Position numbers and translations under genes: made by a program. A stretch of 34,140 bases of DNA from CAYQCE01 sp964415885 (GTDB lineage: Bacteria > Zixibacteria > MSB-5A5 > JAABVY01 > JAHJOQ01). The notes below the pieces were generated by a model, which saw only the letters and a program-made list of their open reading frames with translations, did not search any database and had not been told where the DNA came from. Shown here in pieces: positions 24,619-33,696 of this stretch. How positions within the stretch are numbered: the first letter of the stretch is position 1; the number at the start of each line of letters is the position of its first letter. The stretch is from the NCBI GenBank assembly GCA_964415885.1, contig CAYQCE010000039.1, positions 1 to 34,140 on the forward strand, given 5' to 3'.

Positions 24619-24650
24619 AAACCGGATCCTCCTGACAGGATCCGGTTTTC
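24619..24650 (+). terminator. Strong intrinsic terminator
   Basis: A 12-bp perfect stem, AAACCGGATCCT (24619-24630) with AGGATCCGGTTT (24637-24648), 6-nt loop, running into TTTTC. It ends the FadL-like/lipoprotein transcript. Confidence 0.85.
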
Positions 24651-24757
24651 TCATGCTGCACGGTAACAACCGCTCAAGACGAAAGTGGATAATCCGATAC
24701 TATCTTAAGAAGTGTTCTGAATTGCACCTAACATTGAGAAAAGACACGAGGGACAAC

Positions 24758-25177
24758 TTGACTACTGCATCTTTGAGGATCCGAAGCGATCAAAGGGCAT
24801 TCTCCGAACTGCGCAGCGCTTTTCCAAATGGCTGCTGGCTCTATACAGCACAGACGCCGCAGCTCGACGCCATTTATCTGCCATTCTCGTTTTCGAGCGG
24901 AGTTTCCGAGTTTCTCGAAGAGAGGATGTTCGCGCTCTGCAGCAGGGCGGTGGAATCGCTCAACGAGTCATCGCAGGAACTGTCGGCCGGTCTCATTTTG
25001 TACGCCTATCCGTTCGAGGTTGACGGGAATCACCGCTTTTCCATTGCAACCTATGTGGATGTGGCGCGCTCATCAATGCCGTGCGATCTCGGCAGAGCCT
25101 CGGCGAAGGCAGCGAGGATTGCAGACAAACTCAAGACGCTCGTGAGAAACTCGAACGAGCCGGCCGTGGACCTGTAA
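24758..25177 (+). CDS. Hypothetical protein, TTG start likely
   Basis: 139 aa from the TTG at 24758, preceded by GAGGG with a 5-6 base gap. The frame is open farther upstream to 24653, but that part overlaps the terminator tail and lacks a ribosome site. No membrane segment or signal. The body alternates hydrophobic and polar residues (CWLYTAQ, AIYLPFSFSSG, FLEERMFALCSRAVESL, HRFSIATYVDVA) in a way that suggests a small alpha/beta domain. No family recognised. It stands alone between two terminators. Confidence 0.5.
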   Translation: MTTASLRIRSDQRAFSELRSAFPNGCWLYTAQTPQLDAIYLPFSFSSGVSEFLEERMFALCSRAVESLNESSQELSAGLILYAYPFEVDGNHRFSIATYVDVARSSMPCDLGRASAKAARIADKLKTLVRNSNEPAVDL

Positions 25178-25221
25178 CAACCCGAGACCGCAACTCGACA
25201 TCAGATATAAACACAGATGAA

Positions 25222-25255
25222 GCTCCCCGGTAAGCGGAACAGCTCTCCGGGGAGC
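25222..25255 (-). terminator. Putative terminator of tricorn-like gene
   Basis: A perfect 9-bp stem, GCTCCCCGG (25222-25230) with CCGGGGAGC (25247-25255), 16-nt loop, just past the stop of the minus-strand gene. The tail on the minus strand is TTCATCTGTGTTT, only moderately U-rich. It could also act on the plus-strand gene ending at 25177. Confidence 0.5.
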
Positions 25256-25263
25256 GCAGAATC

Positions 25264-28200
25264 CTATTCCAGATCGCTCATCAATTGCTCGACCGCACGA
25301 TGCAACTGCGGATCGCGGTCGTTTATGAAATCGTCGGGCGTATTTTCCACGAAGATATCCGGCTGACGCGGAGCGAGGTCCGTATCCTCCATATCGAGAG
25401 TGTAGGCTCCCCACGACGGCCGTCTGACACGTGTACCATCAATCAGAGTATATGATGACGTACCTATCACCGCTCCGCTTGTTGGCTCACCGATGACCTT
25501 TCCGAGTTCGAGCCGTCGGAATCCCTCCGCAAAGATTTCCGAGTTGGAAGCGGAGTAGTTGTTGATGAGCAGCGTTACCGGCTTCTCGTATGCTTTCGAG
25601 CGCATCTTGTTCTCGGAGATCACCGGGAATCCACGAAAATTCCTAAGGAAGTACGGAGTCTTGACGAGGATGCCGAGCAGATGCACAGCTATGTTGCCGC
25701 CTCCGTTATTGCGAACGTCGACTATCAGACCTTCCTTCGGCTCGGCGATCGAAACGAGTTCCTGTTTAAAAAACTCAAGACGGTCATGTGACATCCTCGG
25801 AATGTGGATATAGGCAAGACGGCCTCCTGAGAGCGAATCGACTATCCGGCGTCGCTCATCCACCCATTGTCTGTAGCGAAGACTGTTCTCAATGCCGCTC
25901 GATGTTGGCTTCAGCTCGAACTCATTAGTTCTGCCTCCGGGGCTGTCGCTCGCCCCGACAATTAACCTGTTTCCGTACTTCCCGCCGAGGAGGCTGTCGA
26001 GATTTGTCTGCCTTCCAAGCTCGACTCCGTCAACCGATCTCAGAAACATTCCGGGGAGGATGCCGGCGAAATCTGCGGGAGACTCATCGATCACTTCCGC
26101 AACTTTGAAGAGACCCTCCGAATCAATCGCGCTGTAGTCGAGGGTTATACCCGTCCGTGCCGTCTGCATCTTGTCAGGCGGACCGGGTGACCGTGAATAG
26201 ATATTCAGATGTGATGCCCGCAGCTCGCCCATCATCTCATTCACGACATCCCGGAATCCCCTCTCGGTGCGTATATGCTCGATCACCGGCTCGTACTTCG
26301 TGCGAACGGCATCCCAGTCGGTACCGTGAAACTCGGGATCATAGAAATACGAATTCAGAATCGCCCATGTCTCGGTGTACTTCTGCCTGTTCACAGCAAT
26401 CTGATCGATATCCTGGATGGCCTCGAACGACACAGTCTCGACTTTGCCATCGCCCAAACTGCATCTCTTGATCTGATCGCTTTCGATGAAGTAAACCTCC
26501 TTAGAGTCCTTCGTGACGAATAGATCTGACTTCGCGCGACCCGTGTGCGTGAGTTGTTTCAGGTCGGGATCACCCTCCGCATTTATCAACCATATCTCAG
26601 GCTTGCCGAGAATCGAAGCAACAAATACGTACTTTTCGCCGTCGGGTGTCAGAAGAGGATAGCGACTGCCATCGGTGAGCGAGTATGCACGGCTCCGTCG
26701 ATGCTCAATATCTTCAAAATCTATCTCAACGACCGGTGTAACCTTTTCTTCCACTTCGGCGTCTTCATCGCCATCCTTCTTCCCATCATCCTCCATGAAG
26801 AGTGAATCAAGAGCGGACTCGAAGAACTCGATCGGCTTGTGCTGCAACTCAATTTTATATGTGTCCAGACGATCATTTACTGTCGAGGAGAAATAGACGA
26901 TCTCGCCGTCAGTGGAAAATTTCGGGCGGAAATTCCACTCGGCGAATTTGGATATGTTGTGCGTGTTGCCGTCCAGATCGGTCACATAGATGTCTGTCTC
27001 GTATGTCGGACCGGCCATGGTATAGACTACCCATCTCGAATCCGGCGACCAGTCGTACTCTATCGTGCTCTCGACACCCAGATCGAAGAAGACGCCGTCC
27101 ACCAGCGTTTTCTCCGAGTTGTCCTCGAGGTCGCGAAGTATGATTTTGTCCAGGCCGCGATAGTAGATCAGGTATCTGCCGTCCGGAGATACCAGAGGTT
27201 TGGTCTCGTTGATATCCGTCGAAGTCAGCTGGATCTCGTCGCCGGTTACGGCGTCGGACTGAAAGACATCATAATTGCCATTTCGATCAGAGACATAGTA
27301 CAGCGTCTTTGAATCGGAGCCCCAATCAACGTACCGCTCTCTCGCCACTGTAGTCGTGATTCTGCGCGCCTCTTTGGCATCCTTCGTCGGGAGCACATAG
27401 ATTTCGCCGTGAACTACGGCTGAAATTTTCTTCTCATCCGGCGAAAGGGAGTACCAGTCGACATTTCCGGTGAACGACTTGCGCGCAAACTGGTTTTCTT
27501 TCTCGTCGGCTCTGACACGTATATCGACCTTCTCGGACCTGCCGACCTGTGGGTCATGTTTCCAGATACTAAATCCCTGCTCGAACACGAGGATTGTACC
27601 CTGCGGATTGGAGTTCATCCACTGGACGCCGTCACCCTCGAAGTTCGTAAGTTGTCTCGGCTCCCCGCCGGTCATGGGTACTTCGAACACCTGTCCCCAG
27701 TCGTCCCGGCATGAGACGAAGTAGATCAAACCATCGCGCGAGTTCAGCACCGGCCATACATCGTGATTGGGATAATCCGTTATTCTCACAGACTCGAAAC
27801 CATCCTTCGATCGATCGAGAAGCCAAATATCGGCGTTTCCGGAGGAACGAAGGTCCCGTCTCCACCACCGCGACATCCCGGAGCCGTTATTATACAACAG
27901 GTAGCGACCGTCAGGCGATATCGATGCATCGTACTCATAGCACCAGTAGTAGCCGGTCATCTTGATCGGCATGCCTCCGTCGATGGACATCTTGAAAACG
28001 TCCGACCAGCTCTCGCGGTTTGAGACAATCAGTATGCTGTCGCTGTTAGGGAACCAGCCTGTCGGATAGTCCGAAGACGTATTGAACGTCAACTGCCTGG
28101 CCTCACCCCCCTCTGCAGGGATAACAAAGACATCGTAGTTGTTGAACCGGTCTGAACTGAAGAGTAGTGATTTGCCGTCCGGTGAGAAGTGGGGCATTAT

Positions 28201-28422
28201 GTCATCCGCCTCATGGTCTGTCAGGCGGGTGGCGTCCCCCCCGGATGCCGGCACAGTCCATATATCGCCCCTATAGCTGAAGGCTATGGTCCCGCCATCG
28301 GGAGATAGCGCCGGGTATCTTGCGTAGATGACCTCGGCTCCGGATGCCGAAACGGCACCGATCATGAGACCAAGAAGTCCTAAAAATAGTGACAATTTTT
28401 GTGCTGCGCGACAGAGTGTCAT
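25264..28422 (-). CDS. Secreted tricorn-type peptidase (TolB-like propeller, PDZ, S41 core)
   Basis: 1052 aa from the ATG at 28422, with AAGGAG six bases upstream; the frame extends to 28509 but that part lies across the promoter. A signal peptide (LFLGLLGLMIGAVSASGA) directs it to the periplasm. Repeated WD40/TolB-type blades follow (ALSPDGGTIAF, HFSPDGKSLLF, LVSPDGRYLIY, FSTDGEIVYF and more), then a domain with GELRASHLNIYSR carrying the Ser-His pair, a PDZ-like segment (ITLDYSAIDSEG...SPADFAGILPGM), and the S41 catalytic core with NNYSASNSEIFAEGF, where Ser about 959 is the likely nucleophile. Tricorn homologs degrade peptides; the periplasmic location is inferred from the signal peptide. 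Confidence 0.92.
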   Translation of the reverse strand: MTLCRAAQKLSLFLGLLGLMIGAVSASGAEVIYARYPALSPDGGTIAFSYRGDIWTVPASGGDATRLTDHEADDIMPHFSPDGKSLLFSSDRFNNYDVFVIPAEGGEARQLTFNTSSDYPTGWFPNSDSILIVSNRESWSDVFKMSIDGGMPIKMTGYYWCYEYDASISPDGRYLLYNNGSGMSRWWRRDLRSSGNADIWLLDRSKDGFESVRITDYPNHDVWPVLNSRDGLIYFVSCRDDWGQVFEVPMTGGEPRQLTNFEGDGVQWMNSNPQGTILVFEQGFSIWKHDPQVGRSEKVDIRVRADEKENQFARKSFTGNVDWYSLSPDEKKISAVVHGEIYVLPTKDAKEARRITTTVARERYVDWGSDSKTLYYVSDRNGNYDVFQSDAVTGDEIQLTSTDINETKPLVSPDGRYLIYYRGLDKIILRDLEDNSEKTLVDGVFFDLGVESTIEYDWSPDSRWVVYTMAGPTYETDIYVTDLDGNTHNISKFAEWNFRPKFSTDGEIVYFSSTVNDRLDTYKIELQHKPIEFFESALDSLFMEDDGKKDGDEDAEVEEKVTPVVEIDFEDIEHRRSRAYSLTDGSRYPLLTPDGEKYVFVASILGKPEIWLINAEGDPDLKQLTHTGRAKSDLFVTKDSKEVYFIESDQIKRCSLGDGKVETVSFEAIQDIDQIAVNRQKYTETWAILNSYFYDPEFHGTDWDAVRTKYEPVIEHIRTERGFRDVVNEMMGELRASHLNIYSRSPGPPDKMQTARTGITLDYSAIDSEGLFKVAEVIDESPADFAGILPGMFLRSVDGVELGRQTNLDSLLGGKYGNRLIVGASDSPGGRTNEFELKPTSSGIENSLRYRQWVDERRRIVDSLSGGRLAYIHIPRMSHDRLEFFKQELVSIAEPKEGLIVDVRNNGGGNIAVHLLGILVKTPYFLRNFRGFPVISENKMRSKAYEKPVTLLINNYSASNSEIFAEGFRRLELGKVIGEPTSGAVIGTSSYTLIDGTRVRRPSWGAYTLDMEDTDLAPRQPDIFVENTPDDFINDRDPQLHRAVEQLMSDLE

Positions 28423-28458
28423 CCGTAACTCCTTTGATTGGTATGCGGTAAGTCCCTT

Positions 28459-28487
28459 AATATTGGTCAGTCGTAGCAGTCTGTCAA
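28459..28487 (-). promoter_or_regulatory. Putative promoter of tricorn-like gene
   Basis: On the minus strand TTGACA (28482-28487), 17 bases, AATATT (28459-28464). Start expected about 30 nt before the ATG at 28422. Confidence 0.5.
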
Positions 28488-28510
28488 CCGCTAAGCGATG
28501 CCCAATCAAG

Positions 28511-28539
28511 TTGCGTTCTGCGAAGAGGCATGTTATAAT
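28511..28539 (+). promoter_or_regulatory. Putative promoter of folE2
   Basis: TTGCGT (28511-28516), 17 bases, perfect TATAAT (28534-28539). Expected start near 28546, about 70 nt before the folE2 ATG. It is divergent from the tricorn promoter, only about 25 bp between the -35 boxes. Confidence 0.55.
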
Positions 28540-28614
28540 TCAGTCGGGATAGCCCGCACGGCATCGAGCAACTCTCTCTGCGCGACTATATGCGCTTAGC
28601 GTACCGGAGGTTCG

Positions 28615-29436
28615 ATGGCAGGCCACAGAGAGATAGACATTGATAACGTCGGCATAAAGAATCTCGCTTACCCGATCCTCCTGCGAGATCGGCGGAACGA
28701 GATTCAGAAGACCGTTGCCACGATCGACTTCTACGTCGATCTGCCGAGGCAGTTCCGCGGGACGCACATGTCGAGGTTCGTCGAAGTGCTGAATCACTTC
28801 AGTGGCGAAATCGACATTCGAAACATCGATCCTATTCTCGATTTCGCGAAGGAGCGGCTGAGCGCTGTCACTGCGCACCTGAAGATCAGCTTTCCGTACT
28901 TTGTCGCGAAAGAGGCACCGGTGACGAAATCGATAGGATTGATGAATTACAGGTGTACCATTGAGGCGTCTTCGAAAAAGAACGGAGGAACTAAATCGAC
29001 CGTAACGGTAAGAGTTCCGGTTACGGCTGTGTGTCCCTGCTCAAAGGAGAACGCATCTCAGGGCGCGCATAATCAGCGATCGATAGTAAAAGTCAAAGCG
29101 GGTATGAATTCGTTCGTCTGGCTTGAGGAGCTTATAGAGATCGTGGAGAGATCGGCATCTTGCGAGATATTCTCGCACCTCAAGCGGGAGGACGAGAAAT
29201 ACGTTACGGAAAAGGCGTATGAAAACCCCGCCTTCGTAGAGGACATAGTCCGAAACATAGCTTACGAGATCCACTCCGATTCGAGAATAGACTGGTTTTC
29301 TGTCGAGGCGGAGAATTTCGAGTCGATCCACAATCATAACGCATACGCCCGCATAACACGTAATCTAAAAGCGGAGCGGCAATCTGAACAAGGTACGGAC
29401 CACGGTATGGCCAGGAGCTCGAAAACAACCGAATGA
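28615..29436 (+). CDS. folE2: GTP cyclohydrolase FolE2 (type IB)
   Basis: 273 aa. Makes dihydroneopterin triphosphate from GTP, the entry to folate and, through QueD, queuosine. The family blocks VGIKNLAYPI, TVATIDFYVDLPRQFRGTHMSRF and VTAVCPCSKENASQGAHNQRS are present; Cys140 and His152 have the 12-residue spacing of the catalytic Cys and His in characterised FolE2. Unlike FolE (type IA) it can use metals other than zinc, which is why it is common where zinc is scarce. GGAGG precedes the ATG by 4 bases. The tail after about 255 is poorly conserved. Confidence 0.95.
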   Translation: MAGHREIDIDNVGIKNLAYPILLRDRRNEIQKTVATIDFYVDLPRQFRGTHMSRFVEVLNHFSGEIDIRNIDPILDFAKERLSAVTAHLKISFPYFVAKEAPVTKSIGLMNYRCTIEASSKKNGGTKSTVTVRVPVTAVCPCSKENASQGAHNQRSIVKVKAGMNSFVWLEELIEIVERSASCEIFSHLKREDEKYVTEKAYENPAFVEDIVRNIAYEIHSDSRIDWFSVEAENFESIHNHNAYARITRNLKAERQSEQGTDHGMARSSKTTE

Positions 29437-29534
29437 CCGGAGAGCCTCTCGGCCTGAACCATAGATGTCCGCAGGGTCGCCTTTGCTCGGTTTTCCTGTG
29501 GACCGACCGCGTTTAGTCTGCAACAGAGACCTTT

Positions 29535-32500
29535 ATGAAGAACCATGACGCAAAACTGCTCGAGATAATACCGCTGCCCGCGCTACTGCTCGATTCGGAT
29601 GGCAGAGCTACCGCATGCAACACCCGATTCACCCGATCATCGGGCATATCGCTGGAAGATATCGAATCGCATAAGCTGAGAGTTGCAGACTGGCTGGATT
29701 CTCAAAGCACAGCCGGGAATCCGGATTCCCCGGAATCACTGAACGGCAATACGGGCGGTTCAACACGTTCAGTCAGGCTGATCACGGAGACGGGCAACAC
29801 TCTTAGAGTCGATGCGCGGATGGCCCCAATAAGAGATGCCGACGGTCCACCTGCTTATCTCATGACTTTCGCAGACCTGGAGAACTGTGCATCAGAGAAA
29901 TCGCACTCGAACGAGGGCGATTATTTTTACTGGGACGATATCTGGGAGTGGCACATACAGGAGGGAACGGTTGCCTTCAGTGATACCCTGCGGAGGAAAC
30001 TCGGGATATCGTCCAAAGACAGATTCGGAGATTTCGAAAAATGGCTTACAGCAATTCACCCGGACGATCTCGAACGGGTCGACAGGATTATAAAAGACCA
30101 CATCGCCGCTTCCGACGAGATGCTTCAAGAGGAATTTCGCGTTAGAGAGGCATCGGGAGAGTATATCTGGATACTGGCTCGCGGCAGAGTCGTGGAACGA
30201 GACAGTGACGCCCAGCCGAGAAGGATGCTCGGCACAATCGTCGATATCACCTCGCAGAGAAACGAAGAGGATCGCCTGAAGCTCCGCGAGGCAGGGCTTT
30301 TGTCGCTCGTCGGCAGCATTCCGGTCATGATCTGTGCCTATGACAGGTCCGGCAACATCATATTTTGGAATAAGGAATGTGAGCGAAAAACCGGCTACAG
30401 CTCGGAAGAGATAGTCGACAATCCCGACGCGCGCAAGCTGCTCTGCCGAGATGCTGAAAAGGCCGGTGAGACTATTGGCAGCAGGCCGGGAACGCCCGAG
30501 GCTATACGCACCAGTTGGATCTGCGAGATTATCTGCAAGGATGGCTCCCGGCGGACACTATCATGGTCGAGTGTTCATGAAGAAGCCCCGATTCCGGGTT
30601 GGGCGTCCTGGGACATCGGTGTCGACATAACCGACAAACGGATCGCTGAGAGCAGGCTGAGAGAGGAAGAGCACTTCGTTCACTCCCTTCTCGACACCGC
30701 CAACAGCCTCATAGTATGCCTCGACAAAAACCGGCGGATAACGGTTTTCAACCGGGAGCTGCAGAAACTCACCGGCTACACGGAGAAAGAGGTTATCGGG
30801 AAGGACTGGTCCGAGATATTCATTCCCGATAAGTACGGTCAGGCTCCGGCTCACGAGTTTAAAGAATGGGTAAAGAGCCATCCGCGAGACACCTACGAGC
30901 GCGAAATAAAGACAAAGAACGGAGACCTCCGAAACATCCTCTGGTCCAATTCCGCGATACTCCTTCCGGATTCGGACGATCTCGTGGCAATCGCGGTCGG
31001 CATAGATGTGACCGATCTGAAGGAAGCGGAGAGGAAACTCCGCGAAAGCGAGGTTCGTCTTCGTCAGATGGCCGAGGCTATCGACGAGGTATTCTGGATC
31101 CTGGATGTCGAAAAGAACAAAGTGATATACATCAACACCGCAACCGAGAGAATTCTCGGACTCTCTGTCGAACAGCTCTACGAGGACCCCGCCGCATACC
31201 TGCAGATTGTCCATCCCGAGGATCGGCACGAGGTGATAGATCGATACATGGACAGCAACGCGGAGACCGATACTGAATACCGAATTATTAGTCCAGACGG
31301 TACGATACGGTGGCTCCACTCCAAGACCTTTCCGATTCTGAACGAACACGGCCAGGTCTACAGACGAGCGGGCATTGTGCAGGATATCACCGATCAGAAA
31401 ATGATGGAGCGGGAACTGAAGCTATCTGAAGAGAAGCATCGAACCCTCGTAGAGAATGTCGAGGCAGGCATAGCCATAGTCCGCCGCGACGGTAGCTTTC
31501 TGTTCATCAATTCCAAAGGAGCAAAGGCGCACGGCAAGTCGAAAGATGAGTTAACGGGAAGATCCATGTGGGAGCTGTTCCCGGAGGACGTCGCGAGCCG
31601 TCAGATGAAACACGTCATCGAGGTCATCGATACTCAGAGAGAATTCCGTGAGGAAGCACGTGTCTATATCGATAACGAATGGCGTTACTACGACACACAC
31701 GTGCAGCCGTTTCACTACGCCGAAATCGATGAGATAGTCGCGATGATAATTGCATCAGACGTGACCGATCGAAAGCGGACGGAGGTGAAGATCAAGGAGA
31801 GCGAAGAAAGATTCCGGAGCTTGGCGAAGGCAACTCCGATTCCGGTTGCTGTATCGGACATGGAAACCGGCAAGATCCTCTATGCGAACAATCTCCTGGG
31901 ACCTGCATTCGGATACGGCGAAGAGGAAATACTCGGTATCAACGTCAAAGATCTGTATGCCGACCCGCTGGATAGAGATCGTGTGATTCAGATTCTAAAA
32001 GAGCACGGTGCCGTCCGAAATCACGAGCTTACGGGGAGACGCAAGGACGGTTCAACCTTCTGGGCGGTCCTGACCCTTGACCGGATGACATTTGACGGCA
32101 GACCGGCAGTTTTCGGCGGATTCATTGACATAACAGACCGAAAAGCAGCTCTCGAAGAGATTAGAGAGAAGGAGAGGCGTTTCCGAGAGCTCGCGGACCT
32201 GCTTCCACAGACGGTGTTCGAACTCGATACCGAGGGAAACTTCATGTTCGTCAACAAGCGGGGATTCGAGTCCACTGGATACGGCGAAGCTGAAGTCAGG
32301 AGAGGGTTGAATGCATTCGATCTGTTCGAAGGTGAGGATCGCGAGCGCGCTGTCGAGCGATTCAGACTCTCGATGCAGGGAATCGATCTCGGAGGTGCGG
32401 AGTACTACCTCGTCAGAAAGGACAGGACCAGGTTTCCGGTCATGATCTACTCGAATCCGATTGTCCGAGATCGCAAAATTGTCGGAATGCGTGGGATCGC

Positions 32501-33005
32501 GATAGACATTACCGACCGAAAGAGGGCAGAAGACGAGCTAAGGCGTACTAATGATATCCTCGTCAGGGAAAGAGAACGCCTCGCGAAAACAAACATCGCG
32601 CTGGAAGAGATTCTCGACAAGACCGAGAAGCGAACCGACAAAGTGAAGCGAGAGATCACCACCAATCTCGAACGTGTTCTTGATCCGCATTTGAAGCGAC
32701 TCAAAGCCAGACTCCCGAACGATCTCGTTCGAGACTTCGATTTGCTCGTTCAGGAGATTAAGGATGTCACCGATCCGTGGGTGCCGACTTTGGAAAGCGC
32801 TTATGACAAGCTGAGCCATAGAGAAATCGAAGTGTGCAACCTGATTCGTAAGGGCATGACCTCCAAAGAGATAGGTGAGCAGATGAGCATCTCAGCGGAG
32901 ACGGTTCAGAAACATAGAGCGAAAATCAGACAAAAACTCGGGATTAGGAACAAAAAAGTCAATCTTCGATCCTTCTTAAAGCTCAGATTCAGCTCCAGTG
33001 ATTAA
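29535..33005 (+). CDS. Eight-PAS-domain sensor with C-terminal LuxR-type HTH
   Basis: 1156 aa cytoplasmic protein, no membrane segment or signal. PAS/PAC units are visible at about 8-115, 132-240, 255-365, 380-495, 510-620, 635-745, 758-870 and 882-995; most end in the PAC signature D-I-T-D-x-K/R or D-V-T-D (GIDVTDLKEAER, VQDITDQK, IDITDRKRAED). A coiled coil spans about 996-1045, and the LuxR/GerE helix-turn-helix is at about 1092-1150 (LSHREIEVCNLIRKGMTSKEIGEQMSISAETVQKHR). No receiver, kinase or cyclase domain is present, so it looks like a one-component regulator reading several small-molecule or redox cues, or acting through protein contacts. Ligands cannot be inferred. Ribosome site is weak. 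Confidence 0.9.
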   Translation: MKNHDAKLLEIIPLPALLLDSDGRATACNTRFTRSSGISLEDIESHKLRVADWLDSQSTAGNPDSPESLNGNTGGSTRSVRLITETGNTLRVDARMAPIRDADGPPAYLMTFADLENCASEKSHSNEGDYFYWDDIWEWHIQEGTVAFSDTLRRKLGISSKDRFGDFEKWLTAIHPDDLERVDRIIKDHIAASDEMLQEEFRVREASGEYIWILARGRVVERDSDAQPRRMLGTIVDITSQRNEEDRLKLREAGLLSLVGSIPVMICAYDRSGNIIFWNKECERKTGYSSEEIVDNPDARKLLCRDAEKAGETIGSRPGTPEAIRTSWICEIICKDGSRRTLSWSSVHEEAPIPGWASWDIGVDITDKRIAESRLREEEHFVHSLLDTANSLIVCLDKNRRITVFNRELQKLTGYTEKEVIGKDWSEIFIPDKYGQAPAHEFKEWVKSHPRDTYEREIKTKNGDLRNILWSNSAILLPDSDDLVAIAVGIDVTDLKEAERKLRESEVRLRQMAEAIDEVFWILDVEKNKVIYINTATERILGLSVEQLYEDPAAYLQIVHPEDRHEVIDRYMDSNAETDTEYRIISPDGTIRWLHSKTFPILNEHGQVYRRAGIVQDITDQKMMERELKLSEEKHRTLVENVEAGIAIVRRDGSFLFINSKGAKAHGKSKDELTGRSMWELFPEDVASRQMKHVIEVIDTQREFREEARVYIDNEWRYYDTHVQPFHYAEIDEIVAMIIASDVTDRKRTEVKIKESEERFRSLAKATPIPVAVSDMETGKILYANNLLGPAFGYGEEEILGINVKDLYADPLDRDRVIQILKEHGAVRNHELTGRRKDGSTFWAVLTLDRMTFDGRPAVFGGFIDITDRKAALEEIREKERRFRELADLLPQTVFELDTEGNFMFVNKRGFESTGYGEAEVRRGLNAFDLFEGEDRERAVERFRLSMQGIDLGGAEYYLVRKDRTRFPVMIYSNPIVRDRKIVGMRGIAIDITDRKRAEDELRRTNDILVRERERLAKTNIALEEILDKTEKRTDKVKREITTNLERVLDPHLKRLKARLPNDLVRDFDLLVQEIKDVTDPWVPTLESAYDKLSHREIEVCNLIRKGMTSKEIGEQMSISAETVQKHRAKIRQKLGIRNKKVNLRSFLKLRFSSSD

Positions 33006-33696
33006 CAAAAACGGGTATTTGCTATACCCATGTTCCACCCTTTTTATACTCTATCCCACTTCTTGACTTTCTTCGATTTTGCCCCGATCTTTGATGCGTA
33101 AGGCTATGTTGCGCGGAAACTCCGCTCCGGATCCACTGGGTATTATCCCGATTCCGGAACCTTGGTATGGGCGACATAAAAATCGGAGCTGGCTTGACCT
33201 CTCAGCAAACCAACTCCAGATCCAGTCCTATTCGCCCTGGGGATTGGGCTTTGGTAAGGCTAATGCGGAAAAAACAATATCAATATAGTCTAACTTAGGT
33301 GTCTGTCAATAGAAAACTTACCTCACTCCTTGTTTTGCATACAAATCTGACTTTGATCTCCACAAGCTGACACACAACCTCAAATCGACTTGTTGCATCT
33401 CGTGCAGTCAGTTGACGACGAGTGAGCTACAAACTGTCGGGGATTGTTGTAAGCCCTTTGCGGCGTATCAGTGTGAACAAGCGAAGCGATTGAGGCTATC
33501 TCAGACATTTCCATATTTGTATTTCCGGTAGCGTGGCCCGGGTCTATTGACCCGGGATTCATAGGTAGTTGCTCGCGAAGACATACGCGGACCACGAAAC
33601 GGTCTTCAAAGATGCCGGTGTGGTCGAGTCATTCCCGCGAAGGGGCCTGTTGAAAAAGGTCTTTTTGAGTGGCATTGAATTTTGTTGAATGGAGTC
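33006..33696. other. Intergenic region before the transposase
   Basis: About 690 bases with no credible gene. It holds a possible weak terminator hairpin GGGTAT/ATACCC (33013-33029) past the PAS gene, a perfect 8-bp palindrome CCCGGGTC-TATT-GACCCGGG (33537-33556), a fragment resembling the dispersed 'gtcattcccgcgaagg' repeat at about 33629-33643, and the putative transposon end at 33643-33657. Confidence 0.5.
33643..33657 (+). mobile_element. Possible insertion-sequence end
   Basis: gggcctgttgaaaaa lies about 40 bp before the transposase start and differs by one base from positions 5-19 of the window (gggcttgttgaaaaa). Termini with this look occur in IS1182-type elements. A local inverted copy CAACAGGC is at 33721-33728. 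The true end is not established. Confidence 0.35.

Noticed and set aside
33079..33288. 69-codon open frame after the PAS gene
   Set aside because: No ATG with ribosome site at its start, no family resemblance, low-complexity proline/serine composition.
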